The notes under the pieces are model-generated. The model had not been told where the DNA came from, ran no database searches, and worked only from the letters and a program-made list of their open reading frames with translations. Positions 38,320-47,122 of a stretch of 64,000 bases of DNA are shown one piece after another (positions within the stretch are counted from its first letter, which is position 1; each line of letters starts with the position of its first letter). The translations under genes were made by a program, and so were the position numbers. The DNA is from Amycolatopsis australiensis (GTDB lineage: Bacteria; Actinomycetota; Actinomycetes; Mycobacteriales; Pseudonocardiaceae). The stretch spans positions 5,208,001 through 5,272,000 of the forward strand of contig NZ_FPJG01000006.1 of the NCBI RefSeq assembly GCF_900119165.1. The letters run 5' to 3'.

Positions 38320-38573
38320 CAGCGCGCACCCCGCTTCCCGTAGCGGCGGTGGAACTTCTCGACCTGGCCGGCGCTGTCCATGATCCGCTGGGTGCCGGTC
38401 CAGAACGGGTGCGACCACGAGCTGATGTCGACCGGCACGAGCGGGTAGGTGCGGCCGTCGGACCACTCGATCGTGCGGTCGGAGGTGATGGTGGAGCGGG
38501 TCAGGAACGCGTCTCCGGTGGACGAGTCCTTGAACACGACGGGGTGGTAGTCGGGGTGGATACCGGTCTTCAC
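38319..38573 (-). CDS. rpmE2: 50S ribosomal protein L31 type B
   Basis: An 84-residue type B L31 beginning [20 protein letters not shown], with the family C-terminus ([21 protein letters not shown]). It has no cysteine and does not bind zinc. GTG 38573 overlaps the stop of the CobW/Mrf-like gene (GTGA). Expression is expected to be derepressed under zinc limitation. Confidence 0.96.
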   Translation of the reverse strand: MKTGIHPDYHPVVFKDSSTGDAFLTRSTITSDRTIEWSDGRTYPLVPVDISSWSHPFWTGTQRIMDSAGQVEKFHRRYGKRGAR

Positions 38574-39820
38574 TGGTCTTCCTTTCGGTTCGCCGCGGTC
38601 GCGTCGCGACGCGCGGGGCTGGGTGTGGTGTCCTCGCAAGGTTCTTCGTGCCAGTCGCCGAACGGGTCGGGGTAGCGAAGCCAGGCTTCGGGGCCGGCGG
38701 CCAGTTCTTCGTCGGTGAGCAGAGCGCCGCGGAGGGCGGCGTCGATCTCGCCGGGCGTTGTCTGGTCGGTCACGACGACCAGTTCCTGCGCGCGATCGCC
38801 GTGGACCGGGTCCCAGCGCAGGGACGCGAGCGTCCGCCGCTCGGGGGAGACATCCGTCCACTCCGGACCGTCCGGCGCGGCGAGCCACGGGCCGGCGTGG
38901 CCGATCCCGAGGCCGCCGCCCGCCGACTCGATCCAGAACGCGACGTCCGGCCGGCTGGCCACCCACGCCCGCCCGCGGGTGCGGACGACGCCGTCGAGCA
39001 GGACGTCGAGCGCGTCGTGCAGCCGCCCGGGGTGGAACGGCCGCCGCGCGGTGAACGTGACCAGGCCGACGCCGCAGTCGACGTGCAGCGGCGGAGCGCC
39101 GCGCAGCAGGGCGCCGTGCATGTCGGTGACCTCGCCGCGCCGGGCGTCCGCGGGCACGGCGTCGAGGACGCTGTGGCCGTCGATCCGGCTCAGCTCGACG
39201 CGCGGGACGGACGGCGCGACCCGGTCGAGGACCGCGGCCGCCTTCGCCGCGGTCCACGCGTCGGCCGCCGCGCCGGCCAGCACCAGGACGTCGGCGAACT
39301 CGACCTGCGAGAGCACCACCTGGGCGACCGTGCGCTCGTCCCCGGGGCTCGCCTGCAGGTTTCGCTCGGCGAGGACGTCGTCGCCGGTCGCGTCGGCGAG
39401 GAAGCTCGCGCAGTCGACGACCGTGAGCACGGCCCGCAGGTCGACGTCGTCGCCGGCCGGGTGATCGCCGACCAGGACGTTCCGGATCGCCCAGCTCACC
39501 GGTTCCGGCTCCATCGCCTCGTCGAGCCGGACGACGATCCGGCGCACCTGCGGCATCCGGGCGAGCCGGCGCAGCAGTGGCAGCAGGTCCTCGCGCAGGG
39601 TGCAGGACACGCAGCCGTGGGCCAGTTCCAGCACGGTCAGCTCGTCGCGCTGCCCGAGCCGCAGCCGGCGGCGGACGACGCCGGAGCGGATCTCCCGCAG
39701 GTCGTGGTGGACGACCGCGGTGCCGGGCGCGGCGACGCGCAGCAGCTCGGCGAGCGTGGCGTTCGGTCCCGGGGCGAGTCCGCCGACGAGGACGAGCGGG
39801 ACGCGGGGATGAGGGGTCAC
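38570..39820 (-). CDS. mrf: CobW-like protein, Mrf (ribosome-hibernation recruitment factor) homologue
   Basis: A 416-residue CobW/P47K-family protein of the actinobacterial subgroup represented by M. tuberculosis Rv0106 and mycobacterial Mrf, which recruits the hibernation factor Mpy to zinc-depleted ribosomes. It has the metal-type motif [21 protein letters not shown] near residue 70, ESAGGGLGI, and the end [13 protein letters not shown]. The normal CobW P-loop (GxxGxGKT) is replaced by [10 protein letters not shown], so GTP binding through a classical P-loop is doubtful; the mycobacterial members are degenerate here too. GTG 39820 is the likely start. It is the first gene of the minus-strand zinc-free operon. 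Confidence 0.85.
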   Translation of the reverse strand: MTPHPRVPLVLVGGLAPGPNATLAELLRVAAPGTAVVHHDLREIRSGVVRRRLRLGQRDELTVLELAHGCVSCTLREDLLPLLRRLARMPQVRRIVVRLDEAMEPEPVSWAIRNVLVGDHPAGDDVDLRAVLTVVDCASFLADATGDDVLAERNLQASPGDERTVAQVVLSQVEFADVLVLAGAAADAWTAAKAAAVLDRVAPSVPRVELSRIDGHSVLDAVPADARRGEVTDMHGALLRGAPPLHVDCGVGLVTFTARRPFHPGRLHDALDVLLDGVVRTRGRAWVASRPDVAFWIESAGGGLGIGHAGPWLAAPDGPEWTDVSPERRTLASLRWDPVHGDRAQELVVVTDQTTPGEIDAALRGALLTDEELAAGPEAWLRYPDPFGDWHEEPCEDTTPSPARRDATAANRKEDQ

Positions 39821-39864
39821 GGGGGCTCCAGGAATACGGGCGGGGTACGGTGCGTAGAGTAGAT

Positions 39865-39883
39865 GAAAACGAAAACCACTATC
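39865..39883. promoter_or_regulatory. Candidate Zur operator
   Basis: The minus strand reads GATAGTGGTTTTCGTTTTC, which matches the Fur-family 19-mer GATAATGATAATCATTATC at 13 of 19 positions and is the only AT-rich stretch in the divergent promoter between the mrf and rpmB operons. Confidence 0.55.
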
Positions 39884-39898
39884 AACTCGGGAGGGTCC

Positions 39899-40135
39899 GT
39901 GTCCGCCGTGTGCCAGGTCACCGGCCGCAAGCCGGGCTACGGCAAGCAGGTGTCGCACTCGCATCGCCGCACGCCCCGGCGCTGGGAGCCGAACCTGCAG
40001 ACCCGTCGCTACTTCGTGCCGAGCGCCGGCCGCTGGGTCCGCCTGCGCGTGTCCGCCAAGGGCATGAAGACGATCGACAAGCGCGGCATCGAGGCCGTCG
40101 TCGCCGAATTGAAGGCAAGGGGAGTGAAGCTGTGA
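39899..40135 (+). CDS. rpmB: 50S ribosomal protein L28, zinc-independent paralogue
   Basis: A 78-residue L28 ([21 protein letters not shown]). Only one cysteine remains, so the zinc site of the housekeeping form is lost. GTG 39899 with GGGAGGG upstream is the start; an ATG at 39863 is in frame but falls in the operator. First gene of the plus-strand zinc-free operon. Confidence 0.94.
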   Translation: MSAVCQVTGRKPGYGKQVSHSHRRTPRRWEPNLQTRRYFVPSAGRWVRLRVSAKGMKTIDKRGIEAVVAELKARGVKL

Positions 40136-40302
40136 TGGCGAAGAGCGCCGACGTCCGGCCGGTCGTCAAGCTGCGGTCCACCGCGGGCACCGGCTACACG
40201 TACGTCACGAAGAAGAACCGGCGGAACGACCCCGACCGGATGGTCCTGCGCAAGTACGACCCGGTCGCGCGCCGGCACGTCGAGTTCAAGGAAGAGCGCT
40301 GA
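40135..40302 (+). CDS. rpmG: 50S ribosomal protein L33, cysteine-free paralogue
   Basis: A 55-residue L33 ([34 protein letters not shown]) without the two CxxC pairs. The ATG overlaps the L28 stop (TGATG). A GTG three bases earlier is an alternative start. Confidence 0.95.
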   Translation: MAKSADVRPVVKLRSTAGTGYTYVTKKNRRNDPDRMVLRKYDPVARRHVEFKEER

Positions 40303-40607
40303 TGGCCAAGAAGTCCAAGATCGCCAAGAACGAGCAGCGGAAGGTGATCGCCGCGCGGTACGTCTCGCGGCGCCGGGAGCTCAAGGCCGTGATCGCGTCG
40401 CCGGCGTCGTCTCCGGAGGAGAAGGCTTCGGCGGTCGTCGCGCTGCAGAAGCTGCCGCGGGACGCGAGCCCGACGCGCATCCGCAACCGCGACGTCGCCG
40501 ACGGCCGCCCGCGCGGCTACCTGCGGAAGTTCGGGTTGTCGCGGGTGCGGATGCGCCAGGCCGCGCACCACGGCGAGCTGCCCGGCGTCACGAAGTCGAG
40601 CTGGTGA
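40302..40607 (+). CDS. rpsN: 30S ribosomal protein S14, long zinc-free form
   Basis: A 101-residue long-form S14 ([20 protein letters not shown]), without the zinc-finger cysteines of the short form. The C-terminus ([30 protein letters not shown]) is canonical. TGATG overlap with rpmG. Confidence 0.96.
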   Translation: MAKKSKIAKNEQRKVIAARYVSRRRELKAVIASPASSPEEKASAVVALQKLPRDASPTRIRNRDVADGRPRGYLRKFGLSRVRMRQAAHHGELPGVTKSSW

Positions 40608-40858
40608 GCCGGATGCCGAAGCCGAACCGCGACCGGCCGGGCAAGCGCAAGGTGAACCTGTTGCACGCCAACCGGATCACTCACGTCGACTGGAAGGACG
40701 TCGACCTGCTCCGGAAGTTCGTCTCGGACCGGGGCAAGATCCGCGCCCGGCGCGTGACCGGCTTGACGCCGCAGCAGCAGAAGCAGGTCGCGACGGCGAT
40801 CAAGAACGCGCGCGAGATGGCGCTCCTGCCGTACCCGGCGTCGGGCCGCGCGAGCTGA
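40604..40858 (+). CDS. rpsR: 30S ribosomal protein S18, cysteine-free paralogue
   Basis: An 84-residue S18 ([31 protein letters not shown]), without N-terminal cysteines. GTG 40604 overlaps the S14 stop (GTGA); ATG 40613 is an alternative. Last gene of the operon, followed by a strong terminator. Confidence 0.95.
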   Translation: MSRMPKPNRDRPGKRKVNLLHANRITHVDWKDVDLLRKFVSDRGKIRARRVTGLTPQQQKQVATAIKNAREMALLPYPASGRAS

Positions 40859-40860
40859 CG

Positions 40861-40899
40861 GGGTCACGCCACCCGGAGGTTCTCCGGGTGGCGTGACCC
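40861..40899 (+). terminator. Terminator hairpin after the zinc-free ribosomal operon
   Basis: A perfect 18-bp stem (40861-40878 with 40882-40899) and 3-base loop, two bases after the rpsR stop. Confidence 0.92.
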
Positions 40900-40943
40900 A
40901 CGCTGGGCTGGCGCCGCGGTGAACCGCCAATAAACTCCCGCCC

Positions 40944-42170
40944 ATGGACGACCCGCACTACCTCTCCGGCCTGCAGCTCACCGGCCGCCGCGTTGTCATG
41001 TTCGGTGGCGGTTCGGTGGCCCAGCGACGGCTGCCCCGGCTGATCAGCGCCGGCGCGCGCGTCGAACTGGTGTCGCCGCACACGACGCCGTCGGTGCAGG
41101 GAATGGTGGACGCGGGCGAGCTGGTCTGGCACGAACGCCGCTACGCCGAGGGCGACCTTCGCGACGCCTGGTACGCGCTGGCCTGCACCAACGACCCCGA
41201 CGTGAACGCGGCGATCTGCGCCGAGGCCGAACGGGAGCGGGTGTTCTGCGTCCGCGCCGACGAGGGCGAGTCGGGCACCGCGGTGACCCCGGCGTCGGGG
41301 CGGCACGGCGGCCTGCTGTTCGGCGTGCTCTCGGGCGGCGAGCCGCTGCGCTCGGCGGCGGTCCGCGACTCGATCCTCGACGGCCTGCACAACGGCACGG
41401 TCGAAGACGGCAGGCAGCCGCACCCGGAGGGCACCCTGCCGGGCGTGGCGCTGGTCGGCGGCGGCCCGGGCGACCCGGAGCTGATCACGGTCCGCGGCCG
41501 GCGGCTGCTGTCGCGCGCGGACGTCGTGGTCGTGGACCGGCTGGCCCCGCGCGAGCTGCTCGACGAGCTCGCGCCCGAGGTGGAGGTCGTCGACGCGGCG
41601 AAGATCCCGTACGGCCGCGCGGCCAGCCAGGACGTCATCAACCGGACGCTGGTGGAGCGGGCGAAGGAGGGCAAGTTCGTCGTCCGCCTCAAAGGCGGCG
41701 ACCCGTACCTGTTCGGCCGCGGGTTCGAAGAGGTGCTGGCCTGCGCCGAGGCGGGCGTCCCGGTGACGATGATCCCGGGCATCACGAGCGCGTTCGCGGT
41801 CCCGGCGGCGGCGGACGTCCCGGTGACCCACCGCGGAGTGGCCCACGAGGTGGTGGTGGTCTCGGGCCACGTCGCCCCGGGCGACGACCGCTCGCTGGTC
41901 GACTGGGAGCTGCTGGCCCGGATGCGCGGCACGATCGTGCTGATGATGGGAGTGGAAAGGCTGCCGCAGTTCGCGAAGGCCCTGCTGGACGGCGGCCGCC
42001 CGGCGGACACCCCGGTGGCGATCGTCGAGGACGGCACGATGCGCACCCAGCGCACCCTGAGGTCCACATTGGACAAGGTCACCACGGAAGCGGCGGCGGC
42101 GGGAGTCCGCCCGCCGGCGGTGATCGTGATCGGCCCGGTGGCGGGTCTCGCGCCGGTTCAGTCCTCGTAG
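40944..42170 (+). CDS. cysG: Siroheme synthase CysG-type: precorrin-2 dehydrogenase + uroporphyrinogen-III C-methyltransferase
   Basis: A 408-residue fusion. The N-terminal ~150 residues carry a Rossmann domain (VVMFGGGSVAQRRLPRLISAGA) with TSTAVSPASGR-like sequence, i.e. precorrin-2 dehydrogenase/ferrochelatase. The C-terminal ~250 residues are the SAM-dependent methyltransferase, with VALVGGGPGDPELIT, VVRLKGGDPYLFGRG and PVTMIPGITSAFAVPAAADVP. The protein makes precorrin-2/siroheme for sulfite and nitrite reductases and the cobalamin route. The 3' end overlaps the convergent hydrolase gene by 13 bp. Confidence 0.95.
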   Translation: MDDPHYLSGLQLTGRRVVMFGGGSVAQRRLPRLISAGARVELVSPHTTPSVQGMVDAGELVWHERRYAEGDLRDAWYALACTNDPDVNAAICAEAERERVFCVRADEGESGTAVTPASGRHGGLLFGVLSGGEPLRSAAVRDSILDGLHNGTVEDGRQPHPEGTLPGVALVGGGPGDPELITVRGRRLLSRADVVVVDRLAPRELLDELAPEVEVVDAAKIPYGRAASQDVINRTLVERAKEGKFVVRLKGGDPYLFGRGFEEVLACAEAGVPVTMIPGITSAFAVPAAADVPVTHRGVAHEVVVVSGHVAPGDDRSLVDWELLARMRGTIVLMMGVERLPQFAKALLDGGRPADTPVAIVEDGTMRTQRTLRSTLDKVTTEAAAAGVRPPAVIVIGPVAGLAPVQSS

Positions 42171-43033
42171 CAGCTCGCGGCGAAGTCACGGATCGCGTCG
42201 GTCAGCCGGGTCGGGTCCAAGCGGAGCTCCACCGGGCTGCGGGCCTGGACGAACTCCGCCGCCGGCATGTCCGCCGCCAGCGTGTCCGCGTCGCCGAACG
42301 GGTGGATCGGGTCGCGCTGGTGGCCGATCACCAGCGCGCGGGTCGTGATCTTCCGGCGTGCCGACTTCGGCGGGGCGATCCGGCCGAACAGCACGCCGTG
42401 CAGCAACGCCGCCATCGGGGCCGGGCGCTGGGACAGCGTGTCCGTGACGACGTCCACCCACTGGTTGCCGTGCGGCACCAGCGACGCCGCCAGCGCCACC
42501 GCCTGGACCGTCACCGGCAGGAACCGGGCCGCCATCAGCAGCGGGGCGAACGTCGCCAGGCCCGCGACGATCGCGTTGTCCAGCACCGGCATCTCGACGA
42601 TCAGCCCGCGGGCGCGCGCCGGCGCGGCCACCGCCACCTCCAGTGAGACGTTCGCGCCCAGTGACGTCCCGCCGATCACCGCCGACGGCACCTCGAGGTG
42701 GTCGAGCAGCGCGACCGTCTGCTCCGCGAACGCCGGCATCGAGTACAGCCACGACTCCGCCGGCCGGTCGGAGTCGCCGTGGCCGAGCAGGTCGAGCGTC
42801 ACCACCCGGAACCCCGCGCGGGCCAGCCGCCGCGCCAGCGGGGCGTGCATCCGGCGGGTCAGCATGATGCCGTGGGTCAGCACGACGACCTTGTCGCCGC
42901 TGCCGAACTCGGTGTACCAGAGCCGGTGTCCCTCGTGGGCGAACGAGCCGGTCAGCTCGATCGGGCGGGACGCCCGCCGGACGGGCGCGGACGGGACCGC
43001 GGGCTCGGTCGCGGTCGAAGTGGCCGGGCTCAT
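42158..43033 (-). CDS. Alpha/beta hydrolase
   Basis: A 291-residue alpha/beta-hydrolase. Seen are the oxyanion segment LTHGIML, LDLLGHGDSDRP, the nucleophile elbow GGTSLGA (Ser, about residue 125), and a late QRDPIHPFGDAD region that supplies the acid. The catalytic His that usually follows is unclear (QARSPVELRLDP), so the triad may be incomplete. Substrate unknown. Divergent from the crotonase gene. Confidence 0.85.
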   Translation of the reverse strand: MSPATSTATEPAVPSAPVRRASRPIELTGSFAHEGHRLWYTEFGSGDKVVVLTHGIMLTRRMHAPLARRLARAGFRVVTLDLLGHGDSDRPAESWLYSMPAFAEQTVALLDHLEVPSAVIGGTSLGANVSLEVAVAAPARARGLIVEMPVLDNAIVAGLATFAPLLMAARFLPVTVQAVALAASLVPHGNQWVDVVTDTLSQRPAPMAALLHGVLFGRIAPPKSARRKITTRALVIGHQRDPIHPFGDADTLAADMPAAEFVQARSPVELRLDPTRLTDAIRDFAASCYED

Positions 43034-43168
43034 GTCCCACCGTCCTCCCCGGTCGTGGCGTCGGTTCTTTCAGGAAAGCATCCCGTGACCGGCTCGGCAC
43101 AGTGAGATGCCCGTCAGTTGACACAACGCCAATGGCGGCTCACCGCGGACATGGGTGAAGATGACCCC

Positions 43169-44011
43169 ATGACCGCTACTGCTGACAGTCTGCCCGACCT
43201 GGTCGCCCTGAAGGTCGACGTCGACGGCCCCGTGGCCGAAGTGACGCTGCTGGGCCCGTCGAAGGGCAACGCGATGGGCCCGGACTTCTGGCGCGAGCTG
43301 CCACTGGTGTTCCGCGCGCTGGACGCCGACCCGCGGGTCAGGGCCGTCGTGCTGACCGGCAGCGGCGCGCACTTCTCCTACGGCCTCGACCTGCCCGCGA
43401 TGATGGGCGACTGGGCGCCGATGCTGGGCGGGGACAACCTGGCCGGCCCGCGCACGGCGTTCCTCGACCAGGTCCGGTCGCTGCAGGCGGCGGTCAGCTC
43501 GATCGCGGAATGCCGCAAGCCGGTCGTCGCGGCCGTCTCGGGCTGGTGCATCGGCGGCGGCGTCGACGTGATCGCCGCCGCCGACATCCGGCTGGCCAGC
43601 GCCGACGCCAAGTTCAGCGTCCGCGAGGTGCGCGTCGCCATCGTCGCCGACCTCGGCAGCCTCCAGCGGCTCGCCTCGATCGTCGGCGAAGGGCACCTGC
43701 GGGAGCTGGCGCTGACCGGCAAGGACATCGACGCCGCCCGCGCCGAGAAGATCGGCCTGGTCAACGACGTCCACCCGGACCAGGAGGCGCTGCTGGCGGC
43801 CGCCCGGCAGCTCGCCGGGGAGATCGCTGCGAACCCGCCGCTCGTGGTGCAGGGTACGAAGCAGGTGCTGGCGACGAACACCGAGCGCCAGGTCGCCGAC
43901 GGCCTCCGGTACGTCGCGGCGTGGAACTCGGCGTTCCTGCCCAGCAAGGACCTCGGCGAGGCGGTCCAGGCCTTCCTGGAGCGCCGCAAGCCCGAGTTCA
44001 AGGGCGAATGA
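43169..44011 (+). CDS. Enoyl-CoA hydratase/isomerase (crotonase family)
   Basis: A 280-residue crotonase. The oxyanion-hole segment GSGAHFSYGLDLPAMM and the AVSGWCIGGGVDVIAAADIRLAS motif are clear, and the Asp/Glu placement resembles dienoyl-CoA isomerases more than hydratases. ATG 43169 is preferred, although upstream in-frame ATG 43151 exists. It is followed 34 bp later by an acyl-CoA ligase gene, suggesting a beta-oxidation-type operon. Confidence 0.9.
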   Translation: MTATADSLPDLVALKVDVDGPVAEVTLLGPSKGNAMGPDFWRELPLVFRALDADPRVRAVVLTGSGAHFSYGLDLPAMMGDWAPMLGGDNLAGPRTAFLDQVRSLQAAVSSIAECRKPVVAAVSGWCIGGGVDVIAAADIRLASADAKFSVREVRVAIVADLGSLQRLASIVGEGHLRELALTGKDIDAARAEKIGLVNDVHPDQEALLAAARQLAGEIAANPPLVVQGTKQVLATNTERQVADGLRYVAAWNSAFLPSKDLGEAVQAFLERRKPEFKGE

Positions 44012-44045
44012 CGCCCGCCGGGCTGTGAGAGACAGAGGAGGCAGC

Positions 44046-45749
44046 GTGAGCGCTTCGGAAGCCCACCGCGCGTTCCGCGCGGCGCGGGACTACCTGCAGG
44101 CCCACCGCGAGGACTACGAAACGGCCTACCGGGACTTCGCGTGGCCGTCGCTCGACGAGTTCAACTGGGCGATCGACTGGTTCGACGTCGTCGCCCGCGA
44201 CCCGGCCAACGCCGGGCGGTACGCGCTGTGGATCGTCGAGGAGGACGGCACCGAGAACCGCTGGACGTTCCCGGAGATGTCCGCCCGGTCCAACCAGGTG
44301 GCGAACTGGCTGCGCCGCCTCGGCGTCCGGCGCGGCGACCGGCTGATCCTCATGCTCGGCAACCAGGGCGAGCTGTGGGAGACCATCCTCGCCGCGATCA
44401 AGCTCGGCGCGGTGATCATCCCGGCCTCCACGCTGCTCGGCCCGGCCGACCTGACCGACCGGGTGGAGCGCGGCGCGGCCAAGCACGTCGTGGTCCGCTC
44501 GGTGGACGCGCCGAAGTTCGCCGACGTCGCCGGCGGCTACACGCGGATCGCGGTGGGGGAGCCGGTCGAAGGCTGGCACGCGTACACGACGGCCTACGCC
44601 GAATCGCCGGAGTTCGCCCCGGACGGCCCCACCAAGGCCGCCGACCCGCTGCTGCTGTACTTCACCTCGGGCACGACCGCCAAGCCGAAGCTGGTGCAGC
44701 ACACGCACGTCTCCTACCCGGTGGGCCACCTGTCCACGATGTACTGGATCGGCCTGGAACCGGGCGACGTCCACCTGAACATCTCCTCGCCCGGCTGGGC
44801 GAAGCACGCGTGGAGCAACTTCTTCGCGCCGTGGAACGCCGAGGCGACGGTGTTCCTCTACAACTACAGCCGCTTCGACGCGGCCGCGCTGATGGCCCAG
44901 ATGGACCGCTGCGGCGTCACCAGCTTCTGCGCGCCGCCCACGGTGTGGCGGATGCTCATCCAAGCCGACCTGACGGCGCTGAAGACGCCGCCGAAGAAGG
45001 TCGTCGGGGCGGGCGAGCCGCTCAACCCCGAGGTGATCGAGCAGGTCCAGAAGGCCTGGGGCGTGACCATCCGCGACGGCTTCGGCCAGACCGAGAGCAG
45101 CGTCCAGATCGCCAACACGCCGGGCCAGGACGTCGTGCCGGGCTCGATGGGCCGCCCGCTGCCCGGTTTCGTGGTGGCGCTGGTCGACCCGGTCAGCGGC
45201 GAGCGCGCCACGGAAGGCGAGATCTGCCTCGACCTCGCCCACCGCCCGGTCGGCCTGATGACCGGTTACGCGGACGACGACGAACGCACGTCGGCGGCCT
45301 TCGCGAACGGCTACTACCACACCGGTGACGTCGGCTCGATCGACGAGCGCGGCTACATCACCTACGTCGGGCGCACGGACGACGTGTTCAAGGCGTCGGA
45401 CTACCGGATCTCGCCGTTCGAGCTGGAGAGCGTGCTGATCGAGCACGAGGCGGTGGCGGAGGCGGCGGTGGTCCCGGCTCCCGACCCGATCCGGCTGGCG
45501 GTGCCGAAGGCGTACGTGGTGCTGGCGGCGGGCCACGAGCCGACGGCGGAGACGGCGAAGGCGATCCTGGCGTACTGCCGTGAGCACCTGGCGCCGTACA
45601 AGCGGATCCGGCGGCTGGAGTTCGCGGAGCTGCCGAAGACGATCTCGGGCAAGATCCGCCGCGTGGAGCTGCGCAGCCGCGAGAACGACCCGGCGCGCGG
45701 CGCGGGCGCGGAGTACCGCGAAGAGGACTTCCCGGACCTCAAGTCCTGA
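44046..45749 (+). CDS. Acyl-CoA synthetase (AMP-binding, medium-chain/ACSM-like)
   Basis: A 567-residue ANL ligase. The P-loop-like motif is YFTSGTTAKPK (about residues 205-215), and GFGQTES, GYYHTGDVGSIDERGYITYVGRTDDVFKASDYRISP and the catalytic Lys in PKTISGKIRR complete the family set. GGAGG precedes GTG 44046. Together with the crotonase it probably activates and processes a fatty or short aromatic acid; the exact acid cannot be told. Confidence 0.92.
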   Translation: MSASEAHRAFRAARDYLQAHREDYETAYRDFAWPSLDEFNWAIDWFDVVARDPANAGRYALWIVEEDGTENRWTFPEMSARSNQVANWLRRLGVRRGDRLILMLGNQGELWETILAAIKLGAVIIPASTLLGPADLTDRVERGAAKHVVVRSVDAPKFADVAGGYTRIAVGEPVEGWHAYTTAYAESPEFAPDGPTKAADPLLLYFTSGTTAKPKLVQHTHVSYPVGHLSTMYWIGLEPGDVHLNISSPGWAKHAWSNFFAPWNAEATVFLYNYSRFDAAALMAQMDRCGVTSFCAPPTVWRMLIQADLTALKTPPKKVVGAGEPLNPEVIEQVQKAWGVTIRDGFGQTESSVQIANTPGQDVVPGSMGRPLPGFVVALVDPVSGERATEGEICLDLAHRPVGLMTGYADDDERTSAAFANGYYHTGDVGSIDERGYITYVGRTDDVFKASDYRISPFELESVLIEHEAVAEAAVVPAPDPIRLAVPKAYVVLAAGHEPTAETAKAILAYCREHLAPYKRIRRLEFAELPKTISGKIRRVELRSRENDPARGAGAEYREEDFPDLKS

Positions 45750-45761
45750 CGTCCCGGCTCT

Positions 45762-45852
45762 CCAGCGCCCCAAGGCGGCCTTCGGTGCGTGTGACGCACC
45801 GAAGGCCGCCTTGGGTGCGTGAGACGCAACCAAGGCCGCATTGGGGCGCTGG
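45762..45852. terminator. Nested inverted-repeat terminator element
   Basis: An outer perfect 12-bp pair (45762-45773 with 45841-45852) encloses a perfect 19-bp hairpin (45772-45790 with 45794-45812) and a related half-copy, in the gap between the convergent acyl-CoA ligase and lipoprotein genes. It should stop transcription from both sides. The repeating GCGGCCTT / GGTGCGT blocks suggest it belongs to a family of dispersed intergenic hairpins. Confidence 0.8.
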
Positions 45853-45860
45853 GGGCCTCG

Positions 45861-46256
45861 TCAGCCGCGGGTGCCCTCGACCTGGCGGCCGTCCTCCGTG
45901 GAGCAGGCCGTGACCGGGTCGTTCGGGCCGCTGCCGCACGTCCACTCGTCGAGGACGATCGGGCCCGGGCCGTCCGGGGAGTTCGCCTCGGCCGGGGTCA
46001 GCTTGGCGAAGTAGTCCTTCAGCAGCTTCGTCGCCGCGGCGCAGTCGACCTTGCCGTGGGCCACGACGGCCGTCTTCGCGCCGCCTGTGCCGGGGACTTC
46101 GCCGCACGGTACGCCCGGTGCGGTCGACTCGGCCGCCGCGGCCGCGGCGGGGGCGGGCGCGGGGGTGGACGGCGGGGCGGGCGCCGGGTCGCCGCCGCAG
46201 CCGGCCAGGACGGCGGCCGCCGCGACGAGCAGGATCGGGTACGCGAGTGTCTTCAT
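45861..46256 (-). CDS. Small secreted lipoprotein of unknown function
   Basis: A 131-residue protein with a signal peptide and lipobox (VLAGC, Cys at about residue 20), a Pro/Ala-rich linker and a C-terminal domain with four cysteines. The segment VDCAAATKLLKDYF and the later WTCGSG are shared with the upstream gene's product, so the two are tandem paralogues. I do not recognise a function. Confidence 0.82.
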   Translation of the reverse strand: MKTLAYPILLVAAAAVLAGCGGDPAPAPPSTPAPAPAAAAAAESTAPGVPCGEVPGTGGAKTAVVAHGKVDCAAATKLLKDYFAKLTPAEANSPDGPGPIVLDEWTCGSGPNDPVTACSTEDGRQVEGTRG

Positions 46257-46288
46257 GGGCCCTTCAGGAGCGGTGCGGGAGGAGGGAC

Positions 46289-46804
46289 TCACTCGGACGG
46301 CACGACGGCGGCGAACACCGTCTGCTCGCCCTTGGTGCAGGTGGTGCCGCCCTGCGCGGCCGGCGGCCCGGACGTGCACAGCCAGCCGTCGACGGTCTCG
46401 TTCACCGCGTCGTTCGAGCCGGCGCCCTGGCGGCCGGCGATCTTGCGGTGGAAGTCGCCGACCAGCTTCGTCGCCGCGGCGCAGGTGACGCCCGCTGAGC
46501 CGCTGTCGAAGACGTACAGGGTCAGCCCGCTGGCGGCCGTCACGGTCCCGCACGAGCCGGGCACCGACGGCGGCGCGCCGGACGGCTTCGGTGCCGGGGC
46601 CGGCGCGGACGGGCTGCCGGTGGCGGGCGGCGGCGGTGGCGCGGTGGTGGACGCCGGAGCGGACGTCCCGGCCGGCGCCGGAGCGGACGACGGCGGTGGC
46701 GGTGCCGGTGTGGCCGGGTCGGCGGCGCAGGCCGCGAGCGCCGGCACGGCGAGGCAGGCCGCGAGCAACGGCCGCCACGTCCTCGTGGTGGTCGGGTGGG
46801 GCAC
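46289..46804 (-). CDS. Small secreted lipoprotein, paralogue of the downstream gene
   Basis: A 171-residue protein from GTG 46804 (AGGAAGGA upstream). It has a signal peptide with lipobox LAAC, a long Pro/Ala/Ser linker, and a C-terminal domain with VTCAAATKLVGDFHRK and WLCTSGPPAAQGGTTC, matching the cysteine layout of the next gene. Probably an extracytoplasmic domain held by two disulfides. Function unknown. The 318-bp gap upstream (46805-47122) contains only an 11-bp hairpin (46908-46931) and the palindrome CGTCCA-CAA-TGGACG (46947-46961); no gene is seen. Confidence 0.8.
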   Translation of the reverse strand: MPHPTTTRTWRPLLAACLAVPALAACAADPATPAPPPPSSAPAPAGTSAPASTTAPPPPPATGSPSAPAPAPKPSGAPPSVPGSCGTVTAASGLTLYVFDSGSAGVTCAAATKLVGDFHRKIAGRQGAGSNDAVNETVDGWLCTSGPPAAQGGTTCTKGEQTVFAAVVPSE

Positions 46805-47122
46805 CGCGATCCTTCCTCGCCGGTCGGGCTGGGCCCGGTCATTCTGGCCCCTGGGGGCCACGGCCGGTGGCGCGACTCGCCCACAGGTGTGCCGCAGATT
46901 ACTCCAGCCGGGTGGCGGGTCCGCCACCCGGTGGGCCGCGACTGTCCGTCCACAATGGACGATTAACATTCCGTTCACGCTCCGAAACCTCACGCAGCCA
47001 TGAAGAATCGATCGGTCTAATTCGCGCCGCGCCGGTTAACGTCCCCGCCCCGCGTGCCGAAGACCTTGGTGGAGGCCGACGAGCTTCCCGTCCCCGAAAA
47101 CCGTCCCGAGCCCGTGAGAGCG

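Noticed and set aside
38349..38675. Plus-strand open frames opposite rpmE/mrf
   Set aside because: They are shadows of L31 and the CobW-like gene, which have clear family motifs.
46805..47122. A gene in the 318-bp gap
   Set aside because: Only short frames without ribosome site or similarity; the stretch holds hairpins at 46908-46931 and 46947-46961.
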